From Spirosoma fluviale (GTDB lineage Bacteria; Bacteroidota; Bacteroidia; Cytophagales; Spirosomataceae), in NCBI GenBank assembly GCA_945883625.1, contig CAMCXW010000001.1:62001-126000 (forward strand): a DNA stretch of 64,000 bases, in the 5' to 3' direction. The stretch's first letter is position 1; each line of letters opens with the position of its first letter. Positions 42,649 through 51,332 of this stretch are shown in pieces. The position numbers were made by a program, and so were the translations under genes. The notes under the pieces were generated by a model. The model was given only the letters and a program-made list of their open reading frames with translations, did not search any database and was not told the DNA's origin.

Positions 42649-43722
42649 ATGCCGATTAAGACTTTTTTAAAGAAAATGTACTTTTCAAATATAATCCTTG
42701 GATTATTATTCAGCTTTTCAAGCTTTTCGTTAGTAGCAAATGAATCAGCGAATGTGTCTGAGGAAGCAACGGCACTAGCGGTTACTAAAACAGAATCAAC
42801 CAAATTCGATCCAGGTAAATTAATCCTACATCACATTGCGGACGAACATGAATGGCATTTCTTTACAGTGGGCCATTTTCATGCTACTTTACCATTGCCT
42901 TGTATTGTTTACACAGCGTCTGCAGGTTTACAGGTATTTTCTTCATCCAATTTCAAAAACGAACATCACGAAGAGATTCCATACAATGGTTTCGTTTTAG
43001 AGCATGGAAAAATTCATGCTGAAAATGGCGAGAAAGTATACGATATTTCAATTACGAAAAACGTGGCTTCCTTATTAATATCAGCCGTTTTATTGTTGAC
43101 AATCTTCATTGGTATCGGAAAAAAATACCAAGAAAATCCGCATAGAGCTCCTAAAGGACTTCAATCCATGTTCGAACCTATCATCATTTTCGTTCGTGAT
43201 GAGATTGCAAAAAACAACATTGGCGAAAAACATTACCGCCGATTTATGCCTTATTTATTGACTATCTTCTTCTTTATTTGGTTTAACAATATGTTGGGCT
43301 TAATTCCCGGAGGAGCAAACGTGACGGGCAATATCGCCGTGACTTTAGTTTTAGCGATCATCGCATTCATTGTTACTAATGTAAATGGACGTTCTACGTA
43401 TTGGACACACATCTTTGCGATGCCAGGCGTTCCTAAGTGGATGTTAATTATTTTAACCCCGGTAGAAATTGTGGGCGTATTTATGAAGCCATTCTCGTTA
43501 ATGGTTCGTTTGTTCGCGAATATTACGGCCGGCCACATCATTTTATTAAGTTTAGTATCCTTGATTTTCATATTTGAAAATGCGGCATTAGGACTTGCAG
43601 TAGTTCCTTTCTCGCTTTTCATGAATGTAATCGAGCTAATTGTTGCCTTCATCCAAGCCTTCATCTTTACGATGTTAGTTTCGAATTACATCGGATCGGC
43701 GGTTGAAGAGCATCACCATTAA
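42649..43722 (+). CDS. atpB: ATP synthase subunit a
   Basis: The membrane stator subunit of F0 that forms the proton half-channels with the c-ring. The protein has 357 residues, longer than the usual 250-270 because of an N-terminal signal-like segment (about 1-30) and a periplasmic domain of about 100 residues, the usual Bacteroidota form. The essential Arg is in SLMVRLFANITAGH (near 290). FFIWFNNMLGLIPGG and IELIVAFIQAFIFTML are also conserved. Confidence 0.95.
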   Translation: MPIKTFLKKMYFSNIILGLLFSFSSFSLVANESANVSEEATALAVTKTESTKFDPGKLILHHIADEHEWHFFTVGHFHATLPLPCIVYTASAGLQVFSSSNFKNEHHEEIPYNGFVLEHGKIHAENGEKVYDISITKNVASLLISAVLLLTIFIGIGKKYQENPHRAPKGLQSMFEPIIIFVRDEIAKNNIGEKHYRRFMPYLLTIFFFIWFNNMLGLIPGGANVTGNIAVTLVLAIIAFIVTNVNGRSTYWTHIFAMPGVPKWMLIILTPVEIVGVFMKPFSLMVRLFANITAGHIILLSLVSLIFIFENAALGLAVVPFSLFMNVIELIVAFIQAFIFTMLVSNYIGSAVEEHHH

Positions 43723-43758
43723 TTTGTATTTTTTTTAATTTATATAAACCCAAATCGT

Positions 43759-44004
43759 ATGTCTATTTTATCGATTTTATTAGAAGTTTCTGTAGGTCTT
43801 GGCCTAGCAGGTGTTGGTGCTGGTATAGCTGCTTTAGGAGCTGGTGTTGGTATCGGTCGCATCGGTGGTTCTGCCATGGAAGCTATTGCGCGTCAACCAG
43901 AAGCTTCTGGAAAAATTCAGGGTGCGATGTTGATCGTTGCTGCCTTCGTTGAGGCGGTTGCGTTATTCGCTGCTGTAATTTGTCTATTGGTTACTTTGAA
44001 ATAA
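43759..44004 (+). CDS. atpE: ATP synthase subunit c
   Basis: The ring-forming proton carrier, 81 residues in two transmembrane helices with a glycine-rich first helix (GVGAGIAALGAGVGIGRIGG). The loop ARQPE is present, and the proton-binding Glu is in FVEAVALFA (near 65). Ala follows that Glu rather than Ser or Thr, which fits proton rather than sodium coupling. The subunit is needed in several copies per complex, and a strong intercistronic hairpin follows. Confidence 0.97.
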   Translation: MSILSILLEVSVGLGLAGVGAGIAALGAGVGIGRIGGSAMEAIARQPEASGKIQGAMLIVAAFVEAVALFAAVICLLVTLK

Positions 44005-44059
44005 GAAACCAACCGAATAAACCTAGGGATTAGCCTTAGAATCATTATTCAAAAAATTT

Positions 44060-44100
44060 AAAACGCAATTTGGAAGGCACTAGGCACCAAATTGCGTTTT
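44060..44100 (+). promoter_or_regulatory. Intercistronic hairpin between atpE and atpF
   Basis: A perfect 14-bp stem (44060-44073 with 44087-44100) closes a 13-nt loop. The stem's 3' arm ends in TTTT but no T run follows, so it may be a partial terminator or an mRNA stabiliser that raises atpE over atpF. Confidence 0.7.
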
Positions 44101-44133
44101 CTAGAAACTAAATACTGTAAATATTTATATACC

Positions 44134-44628
44134 ATGGAGTTAATTACCCCAGATCTAGGATTAATCTTTTGGCAATTACTTGTCTTTGGAATTTTGTTTT
44201 TCTTACTAGCTAAATTTGCTTGGAAACCCATTATTCAATCGCTAGCAGAGCGGGAGCAATCCATTGACGAAGCAATCAAATTATCTGAAACAACGCGTGC
44301 TGAAATGGCTGAGTTGAAAGCAGGTAATGAGCAACTAATCGCATCAGCTCGTGCTGAACGTGATGGATTAATCAAACAAGCAAAAGAGGCGTCGGATGCA
44401 ATGATTGCACAAGCAAAATTAGATGCACAGACGGCTGCAAACCAAGAAATTGAAAAGGCGCGCGTAGCTTTCGAACAAGAAAAAGCGAGTGCAGTAGCTT
44501 CTATCCGTAGGGAAGCGGCTTCGCTATCGTTAGACTTGGCTGAAAAAGTATTGAAAAGCCAATTAAAAGACAAAGCAGCTCAGGAAAAATTAGTGACTGA
44601 GTGGATGTCTGACGTTAAATTATCATAA
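44134..44628 (+). CDS. atpF: ATP synthase subunit b
   Basis: The peripheral stalk subunit: one N-terminal membrane helix (LGLIFWQLLVFGILFFLLAKF) followed by a long charged coiled coil, 164 residues in all. The ATG at 44134 gives ELITPDLGLIFWQ, the family start; an upstream in-frame ATG would add residues derived from the hairpin and is rejected. atpH starts 11 nt downstream. Confidence 0.93.
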   Translation: MELITPDLGLIFWQLLVFGILFFLLAKFAWKPIIQSLAEREQSIDEAIKLSETTRAEMAELKAGNEQLIASARAERDGLIKQAKEASDAMIAQAKLDAQTAANQEIEKARVAFEQEKASAVASIRREAASLSLDLAEKVLKSQLKDKAAQEKLVTEWMSDVKLS

Positions 44629-44639
44629 TCGAATAGACC

Positions 44640-45176
44640 ATGTCAGAATTAATTGTAGCTCACCGGTACGCTAAATCCTTGCTTGACTTCGCCATTGAAA
44701 AAAATGCCGTAGAAGCAGTTGCAAAGGACATGATTGATTTCGCAGAGACATGCGAAGGAAGTTATGAATTAGTCCTAGCACTCAAGAGCCCAATCATTAA
44801 GCATTATACCAAACTAGCAATCCTTGCAAAGTTATTTAAGGATAAATTTAACCCCGTTACCTACGGTATATTCGTCATAATCACGAATAAAAACCGCGAA
44901 AAGATTCTTCCAGCTGTGGCTAAAGAATTCATTTCCATGTATACCGATTACAAAGGAATCCAAAAAGCAACTGTTACGACGGCTTCTTCATTAACGGCCG
45001 ACCAGAAAATAACGGTTTCCAAAATCGTTAAAGATTACACAGGTAAAGAAGTACAATTGATCGAAAAGATTGACGAAAGCCTTATTGGTGGATTCATCTT
45101 GAAGGTTGGGGACCAACAAATAGATGATTCAATCAAGCGAAAGCTGAATGATCTAAAAGTTTCATTAGCATCTTAA
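44640..45176 (+). CDS. atpH: ATP synthase subunit delta
   Basis: The F1-stator connector, 178 residues, with an N-terminal helical bundle (VAHRYAKSLLDFAIEKN) and the C-terminal signature DESLIGGFILKVGDQQIDDSIKRKL. It is followed by an intrinsic terminator, not by atpA and atpG as in most Bacteroidota, so the catalytic genes must lie elsewhere. Confidence 0.93.
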   Translation: MSELIVAHRYAKSLLDFAIEKNAVEAVAKDMIDFAETCEGSYELVLALKSPIIKHYTKLAILAKLFKDKFNPVTYGIFVIITNKNREKILPAVAKEFISMYTDYKGIQKATVTTASSLTADQKITVSKIVKDYTGKEVQLIEKIDESLIGGFILKVGDQQIDDSIKRKLNDLKVSLAS

Positions 45177-45179
45177 TTG

Positions 45180-45208
45180 AAAGGCCTTGTTATCAAGGCC
45201 TTTTATAT
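45180..45208 (+). terminator. Intrinsic terminator after atpH
   Basis: Arms 45180-45189 and 45194-45203 form a perfect 10-bp stem with a 4-nt loop and a TTTTATATTT tail. Confidence 0.9.
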
Positions 45209-45220
45209 TTCAGTTATACC

Positions 45221-45592
45221 ATGAAGAAATTCTCCTTATTTACTGGCTCAATTATTTCCGGATTGTCGGTTGCCATAGGTGCATTCGGCGCGCATGCGTG
45301 GAAAGACTATTTACGCACTATCAATCGACTTGACACATTCGAAACAGCTGCTCAATACCAAATGTATGGTGGTCTAACATTGCTGCTACTTGGTATATGG
45401 CAAATTCAAGTATCAAACAGACTATTGAAATCTGCCGGTTATTTAATCTTCAGCGGAAGCCTAATTTTCCCGGGCTCGCTGTATTTAATTTGCCTAACGC
45501 AAAATACATTTTGGGGAATGATAGCTCCAATCGGTGGGCTCGCCTATATCACCGGATTTGCCTTCATGGCCTACGGAACATTGAAGCAATAA
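45221..45592 (+). CDS. DUF423 membrane protein
   Basis: A protein of 123 residues with four hydrophobic segments. GAFGAHAWKDYL near residue 21 and the ETAAQYQMYGGLTLL region are the DUF423 signature. The function is unknown. Its stop codon abuts that of the converging kinase-fold gene with no spacer. Confidence 0.92.
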   Translation: MKKFSLFTGSIISGLSVAIGAFGAHAWKDYLRTINRLDTFETAAQYQMYGGLTLLLLGIWQIQVSNRLLKSAGYLIFSGSLIFPGSLYLICLTQNTFWGMIAPIGGLAYITGFAFMAYGTLKQ

Positions 45593-46615
45593 CTAGTGAC
45601 GCATCACTAATTCTAAACTATTCCAAACAATCTCCCCCATCGTCTTGCATTGCAAGAAACGTGGGTCATCGTAATGTTTGGCTAATTCACTTTTCAGTTG
45701 ATCGACATTTTCCTGCGGTGCAATTTCATCCTTCGCCATCACCGTCATTAAATCGGAAACACGCTGGCTTTCGGATTTAAGCCTACTAGCAATCATGGAG
45801 CGTTCTTCGATTTGGTACTGCCAAACAGACTCCGGCGTCATGTATTTCATCCCTAATTCAATCAAATTATTATTCTGCTTGAAGTACTGTGGCATGTAAA
45901 CCGAGCGTTTTCCTTCAAAACACTGTTGGTCAAAGTCAATGGGGCGAATCCGATAATAGATCTCCTCAAAATCAGGATTTGTAATCACCACAAAATTGGC
46001 ACTATGCATGTCCCCCAATAATTGAACGAGACAACGCTCATTAAACTTGACAAACTCTTTGGCTAAACGAATGGGGGATTCCAATTCAGCCTCCAAGTCT
46101 TGCTTTAAAAAAGTATCACCTGGAATTCCCGCAATATGCTCCTCCACCAACGTGTTGTCATACGTTACGTAGTTGATGCGATTAGGCGACAAAATATGCT
46201 CAAGTTCTAATCCATAAACCCGCGAGGCATCCGCAATTTTGATGTAGAAATAATCAAAATTATCGTTCACGCGATTCACAATACGAATCCGAAACGGATG
46301 GGTATTTCCATAGGTACAGTAATCCACTCGATCAATGACTAAGTGCTTAATCACCTCCTCATTCCCGTCTGTTTTTAAATCCGCATAGATTTGCTTGAGT
46401 GCCTCATAGACTTCCGGCTGATCCGCTGGCGAGTAAAAAACCGTCTCCCAGAGCGTATCTGCCCCATTTTTATCGTAGAGTACAATCGCATTATCATAAC
46501 GCAATAAATCCTGATACGAAATATTCATCTCGTGCTCCCGATTGTATTTGTGCAAATACCGCCGAAGCTGATTGTTAATCCGATAAAGTATTTTCTTCTT
46601 AGAAATTAAAGCCAT
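45593..46615 (-). CDS. Protein-kinase-like fold protein, uncharacterised
   Basis: A cytosolic protein of 340 residues. QLLGDMHSANFVVI (near 205) and IRPIDFDQQCF (near 230) resemble the catalytic-loop and Mg-binding motifs of the aminoglycoside phosphotransferase/protein kinase fold (H-x-A-N and D-F-D). I cannot find a clear ATP-binding Lys, so activity is uncertain. The ATG shares a base with the stop of the MFS gene (TAATG), which implies a functional link with that transporter. I do not recognise the family by name. Confidence 0.6.
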   Translation of the reverse strand: MALISKKKILYRINNQLRRYLHKYNREHEMNISYQDLLRYDNAIVLYDKNGADTLWETVFYSPADQPEVYEALKQIYADLKTDGNEEVIKHLVIDRVDYCTYGNTHPFRIRIVNRVNDNFDYFYIKIADASRVYGLELEHILSPNRINYVTYDNTLVEEHIAGIPGDTFLKQDLEAELESPIRLAKEFVKFNERCLVQLLGDMHSANFVVITNPDFEEIYYRIRPIDFDQQCFEGKRSVYMPQYFKQNNNLIELGMKYMTPESVWQYQIEERSMIASRLKSESQRVSDLMTVMAKDEIAPQENVDQLKSELAKHYDDPRFLQCKTMGEIVWNSLELVMRH

Positions 46616-47847
46616 TATTCGACGAAGTCTAACGATTTACCGAAGGTATCCTTCAGTTGGCTTATAGCAAATAAGGCCAAACTAAAACAAAGCACGCCTA
46701 CCCAGGCTGCCGCATCAATTAGACCGAGCGACGGAATGAGGAATTTAAATAACAAGCTGATTGGGATCAAGGCTCCACGTACAAAATTAGGTACCGTTGT
46801 CGTCACCGTCATGCGAATGTTTGTCCCAAATTGCTCGGATGAAGCCGTCAAAAATACGGCCCAGTACCCTCCAAAAAAGCCCAAAGCAGTAATTAGTGTA
46901 TTAGCGAAGACCTGTGAAACGTCGGTCGCCACATACAGGAAATACAAAGTCAATGCCCACGCTAACAGAAGGTACATGAGGACGACCTTGTTCCGACTCT
47001 TGAACCATTGACTTAATGCGCCGCTGACGAAATCGCCAACAGATAGCCCGATGTAACAATACATAATCGCATCTCCACCTGAAACACTTCCTTGAATACC
47101 GATTAACTGCGTGATTTCGGGGGCAGAAAAAACTAAAATTCCGATAATATACCAAATAGGTAAGCCCATTAAAATACAATAAAGGTACTTTTTAAAGGTA
47201 GGCCACGAGGTAAATAATTGAAAAAAATTCCCCTTAGGTACATCCACATGCATGCCTTGATACATCGATGATTCAAAAGTTCCTAGGCGCAATAAAAGTA
47301 ACGCCAATCCCATACCTCCACCAATAAAATAACAAGTTCGCCACCATTCTGGATCGGGATTTAACCCCGCGACAATAGGTGCAAAAACGGCACCAGCTGC
47401 CCCCACCCCAGCAATGATCAAGGTACCAATTCCTCGTTTAGAGGCTGGTAATGTTTCATTTACCAACGTAATTCCAGCTCCCAATTCCCCCGCCAAACCG
47501 ATACCTGCAATAAATCGCAACACCCAATACGTATTTAAATCAGTCACAAAACCATTCAATGCATTTGCGATGGAATAAAGCAAAATAGAGCCAAAAAGAA
47601 CTGATTTACGGCCTTTTTTGTCGCCGTATACCCCCCACAAAATTCCGCCGAGTAGCATACCGCCCATTTGGACATTCATGAGGTTTAACCCTTCACTCAA
47701 TAATTCAGAACCCGATAAACCCAAACTTTTTAAGCTGGGATTACGAACTACGGAGAATAAGATGAGATCGTATACATCAACAAAATAACCGAGCGCGGCC
47801 ACGGCAATCAGCATTTTAGACTTGGAACTAAGTTTTTCTGTTTCCAT
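46615..47847 (-). CDS. MFS transporter
   Basis: A 12-segment membrane transporter of 410 residues. LWGVYGDKKGRKSVLFGSILLY (residues about 71-92) is the MFS loop 2-3 motif, and VLRFIAGIGLAGELGAGITLVNE resembles the helix 4-5 motif of metabolite/H+ symporters. The substrate is unknown. The start lies 1 nt after rodA, and the kinase-fold gene overlaps its stop, so the unit runs mrdA-rodA-MFS-kinase-like. Confidence 0.85.
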   Translation of the reverse strand: METEKLSSKSKMLIAVAALGYFVDVYDLILFSVVRNPSLKSLGLSGSELLSEGLNLMNVQMGGMLLGGILWGVYGDKKGRKSVLFGSILLYSIANALNGFVTDLNTYWVLRFIAGIGLAGELGAGITLVNETLPASKRGIGTLIIAGVGAAGAVFAPIVAGLNPDPEWWRTCYFIGGGMGLALLLLRLGTFESSMYQGMHVDVPKGNFFQLFTSWPTFKKYLYCILMGLPIWYIIGILVFSAPEITQLIGIQGSVSGGDAIMYCYIGLSVGDFVSGALSQWFKSRNKVVLMYLLLAWALTLYFLYVATDVSQVFANTLITALGFFGGYWAVFLTASSEQFGTNIRMTVTTTVPNFVRGALIPISLLFKFLIPSLGLIDAAAWVGVLCFSLALFAISQLKDTFGKSLDFVE

Positions 47848-47848
47848 A

Positions 47849-49141
47849 TTAACGCGATAACATGTCTGATCGATGCGAATCGAGCTTCAAAAATATAAAT
47901 AATAATACGGTGAATGACCATAACGATGAGCCCCCGTAACTCAAGAAAGGTAGCGGAATTCCCATAATGGGCATGAGGCCAATCGTCATGCCAATATTAA
48001 CCAAAAAGTGAAAAAAGAGAATGCCAACTACACCAAATCCATAGGCGCGTGCAAAGCGAGAACGTTGTAAATCGGCTAAATACATCAAGCGCCACAAAAA
48101 CACCATAAACAAAATCACCACTACAGAGACGCCAAAAAAGCCAAACTCTTCGCCAATCGTACAGAAAATAAAGTCGGTGCTTTGCTCCGGTACAAAGTCA
48201 AATTTTGTCTGCGTACCACCAAGGTATCCCTTACCCCAAAAACCACCGGATCCAATCGCAATTTTAGACTGAGTTACCTGGTACCCTAAGCCGCGCGGAT
48301 CAAATCCAGGATCTAATAAAACCTTAATTCGATTTCGCTGATGCTCCTTTAACACATGGTTGACCACCCACTCGACAACCATCACCAAGGTCATGATAAC
48401 CGAAATACCTAGCGCTAGTTTCACATAGGTTTGCCACATCCGCTGCAAGTATATGGGCATGAGTACCACCAAAATGATGACAAAAAATAACAAAATCAAA
48501 AAGATGGTGAGCGGCTCGAGCATTAACGCACTCACAAAAAGAAAAATACCCCCGAGTAAAATACTTGGATAGGCACTAGGCAAGCCTTCCCTGTAGAGCA
48601 AGATGATAAAGGATACAAAAACAAGAGCAGATCCCGTTTCGTTGGAACCAACAATTAATAAAATCGGCAAGGCAATAATAAGGGCGGCACGCCATTGATC
48701 TTTAAATCTTCCCAAATTGACCTGCGGATCATTTAGATATTTAGCTAATAATAATGCAGTTGCTGTTTTGGCAAATTCAGCCGGCTGAATCGTAGCCGAA
48801 CCAAACTTAAACCAGGAATGTGACCCATTTATTGTTACCCCTAAAAAGGGCACTGCAATGAGCAGCAGAATAAACAAGCCATAAATGAAGACAGCAAACG
48901 ATTCAAAAAATCGAAAATCTAGCGCATAAATAAACATGATCAAGACGAAACTCGTCCCTATCCAGATCAATTGTTTTCCCGCATTGGACGTATAAAAAGC
49001 GGCATCCGTCAATCCCAAATGCGATTCTGGATTGTATATCGCTGAATAAATACTCATCCAGCCAAGCAGCACGAAGAGTGCATAAAGCCCTACGCTTATC
49101 CAATCAATCCGACTCTTTAATTGTCCTGACGATCCGCTCAT
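47849..49141 (-). CDS. rodA: Rod shape-determining glycosyltransferase RodA
   Basis: A SEDS-family peptidoglycan glycosyltransferase with about 10 membrane segments over 430 residues. GSHSWFKFGSATIQPAEFAKTA and the C-terminal MPIMGIPLPFLSYGGSS are signatures. RodA works with PBP2, encoded just upstream with a 4-nt ATGA overlap. Confidence 0.95.
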   Translation of the reverse strand: MSGSSGQLKSRIDWISVGLYALFVLLGWMSIYSAIYNPESHLGLTDAAFYTSNAGKQLIWIGTSFVLIMFIYALDFRFFESFAVFIYGLFILLLIAVPFLGVTINGSHSWFKFGSATIQPAEFAKTATALLLAKYLNDPQVNLGRFKDQWRAALIIALPILLIVGSNETGSALVFVSFIILLYREGLPSAYPSILLGGIFLFVSALMLEPLTIFLILLFFVIILVVLMPIYLQRMWQTYVKLALGISVIMTLVMVVEWVVNHVLKEHQRNRIKVLLDPGFDPRGLGYQVTQSKIAIGSGGFWGKGYLGGTQTKFDFVPEQSTDFIFCTIGEEFGFFGVSVVVILFMVFLWRLMYLADLQRSRFARAYGFGVVGILFFHFLVNIGMTIGLMPIMGIPLPFLSYGGSSLWSFTVLLFIFLKLDSHRSDMLSR

Positions 49142-51003
49142 TTTTTTAAAGTATCCATTTTAACGCGATTGGCCGGTCGGTTATACACCACATTAGCCAA
49201 ATAACTCATATTCATAAACTTCGTCTCAACCGCCTTGCGATCTACACGTCCTTTCAAATATTTCTCAATAATCAACGAAGCTATAGGCGCGGCAGCAAAA
49301 CCACCAAAACCAGCATTCTCCACAAACACCGCAATTGCAATCTTCGGATTATCCTTTGGAGCAAAGGCAATAAACACCGAGTGATCTTTTCCTTTTTGAT
49401 TCTGCGATGTACCCGTTTTCCCACACATCGTGATATCCGGAATGCGACCATCCGCCCCTACGGTACCATGTAAAACCGCATCTTGCATACCTTGAACGAC
49501 GACAGGAAAGTACTTGGCGTCTACGCCAACTGACACCGGATTTTTATAAAATGGATCCAATGTCCGGCGAGGCCCAACGCCCTTCACTAAATGTGGTGGG
49601 ATGTACCAACCTCGATTGGCAATAATAGCCGCAAAATTGGCCATTTTCAACGGACTAACAACCAGCTCTCCTTCTCCGATACTTAACGAATAAATATTGG
49701 AAAACTTCCATGTATTCTCGCCTTTATACACCTTATTGTAGTACTCAGCCGTAGGCAAATTGCCCCGTTTTTCATTACTGACATCCACTCCTAATTTACG
49801 TCCGAAACCGAAATTTGCCACTAACTCAGACCAGCGCTTCAAACCCTGAGCTGATCGTTCATAGGTGTCACCCGTTGTCCCATCATACAAAATCTTCCGA
49901 AAGGCATGGTAAAAATAGGGGTTACATGACCATTGAATTGCATTATGTAAATCATTATGCGCCGTAGTGTGAACGTGACATTTCACCGGAGCACCGGCAT
50001 GACCAAAGACAGAACCCGCTGAAATTATTCCGAGCTGTTGGCCCACTAACGCTTGCACCAACTTAAACGTAGAACCCGGCCGATAATACGCAGAGGGCGG
50101 CCGATTGATCAAAGGCTTCAACGGATCTAATGCTAGTTTTTGATAATATTTTGAAAAATTTCTACCTGCCAATAAACTAGGATTGTACGACGGCGCAGAC
50201 ACCATCGTCAAAATTTCACCAGTTGATGGTTCAATCGCAACCACACTTCCCACCTTATTCATCATCAAACTATCCGCATATTCTTGCAAACGAATATCGA
50301 TACTCGTGTACAAATTCTGTCCAGCGACAGGATATACATCCAATTTCCCATTTTTGTAATCACCTTTCTCTACCCCATTACTATTCACCATCCGGTATTT
50401 CACTCCGCGCTGACCACGCAAAACAGCCTCATAATAAGATTCAATCCCAGAAACGCCCACATAATCTCCTTGTCGGTAATAATCATCCGGCTGTTCCTTC
50501 AGTGAATTTGGATTAATCTCCGCTACATAGCCGAGCGCATTGGAAAACGCGATCGATTGATAGGTCCTAAAGGCAGTAGTCGTTATCGAAAAACCAGGGT
50601 AATCGACCATGGCATCCTGAATTCGCGCAAAATCCTCTTTGGATAAATGCTTTAAAAATACAGATGGTTTGACCCGGGAATATGACCTTGCTTGCCGCGT
50701 AACCGTATCAAAATACCCACGAGTAATGCCAAACAAAGCACAAAACCGATTTGTATCCGCCACATAAGCTTTGCGCGGCGTAATATACACATCGTAAACT
50801 GGCGTATTATAGACAATTAATTTCCCGTGTCGGTCATATACTTCTCCGCGAAATGGAACCTGAATAATCTTCCGAATGGCATTGTTATCTGCCGCCTTCT
50901 CATAGGTGTCATCGATTAATTGTAGGTAAAACAACTTGCCTAAATAGACTACCGCCACTGTCAAAAAAACAAGAAATAAGATTAGTCGGCGACCTTCAAA
51001 CAC
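49138..51003 (-). CDS. mrdA: Penicillin-binding protein 2 (MrdA)
   Basis: The class B transpeptidase partner of RodA in cell elongation, 621 residues. One N-terminal membrane helix is followed by a pedestal domain and a transpeptidase domain: STFK (in YRPGSTFKL, about 314), SCN (in IQWSCNPYFY) and KTG (in CGKTGTSQN). The start is GTG at 51003, since no suitable ATG lies near the N-terminus and an in-frame stop lies 13 nt further upstream. mreBCD are not in the window. Confidence 0.95.
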   Translation of the reverse strand: MFEGRRLILFLVFLTVAVVYLGKLFYLQLIDDTYEKAADNNAIRKIIQVPFRGEVYDRHGKLIVYNTPVYDVYITPRKAYVADTNRFCALFGITRGYFDTVTRQARSYSRVKPSVFLKHLSKEDFARIQDAMVDYPGFSITTTAFRTYQSIAFSNALGYVAEINPNSLKEQPDDYYRQGDYVGVSGIESYYEAVLRGQRGVKYRMVNSNGVEKGDYKNGKLDVYPVAGQNLYTSIDIRLQEYADSLMMNKVGSVVAIEPSTGEILTMVSAPSYNPSLLAGRNFSKYYQKLALDPLKPLINRPPSAYYRPGSTFKLVQALVGQQLGIISAGSVFGHAGAPVKCHVHTTAHNDLHNAIQWSCNPYFYHAFRKILYDGTTGDTYERSAQGLKRWSELVANFGFGRKLGVDVSNEKRGNLPTAEYYNKVYKGENTWKFSNIYSLSIGEGELVVSPLKMANFAAIIANRGWYIPPHLVKGVGPRRTLDPFYKNPVSVGVDAKYFPVVVQGMQDAVLHGTVGADGRIPDITMCGKTGTSQNQKGKDHSVFIAFAPKDNPKIAIAVFVENAGFGGFAAAPIASLIIEKYLKGRVDRKAVETKFMNMSYLANVVYNRPANRVKMDTLKK

Positions 51004-51051
51004 AATTAAAAAAATTTAAGAATAACGCGGCAATTTACGCATAATTCCGAA

Positions 51052-51237
51052 TTATTTGGGGAGACTTTTGATGAGTGCAAACAGTGCAAATGCAATGGAA
51101 CCCAATGAAAATCCAAGTGTGAACCAAGGGGTAGTCGAATGAAAATATTCATCCAAAAAGCGACCGAGATAGACGCCTCCTAAAATTGTGATCAACATTT
51201 GAAATGCTGCCCCAATAAATCGTTGATATGAGTTCAT
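51052..51237 (-). CDS. AtpZ/AtpI-family protein
   Basis: A 61-residue protein with two membrane helices: FIGAAFQMLITILGGVYLGRFLDE and PWFTLGFSLGSIAFALFALIKSL. This matches the AtpZ/AtpI type that helps c-ring assembly or magnesium uptake near ATP synthase. It lies about 6 kb from the atp genes, 48 nt before mrdA, which is an unusual position. The ATG at 51237 fits the family start. Confidence 0.8.
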   Translation of the reverse strand: MNSYQRFIGAAFQMLITILGGVYLGRFLDEYFHSTTPWFTLGFSLGSIAFALFALIKSLPK

Positions 51238-51301
51238 GAAAAAATTAAAATAATCGGCTATCCACACACTAAAATTATCCCTTTTTCATTTATATATATT
51301 G

Positions 51302-51309
51302 TAAATTTG
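51302..51309 (+). promoter_or_regulatory. -7 box of porW
   Basis: TAAATTTG matches TAnnTTTG, 23 nt before the ATG at 51333. No clear -33 TTTG is seen. Confidence 0.45.
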
Positions 51310-51332
51310 AAAATTATACGCATTCCATCCCT

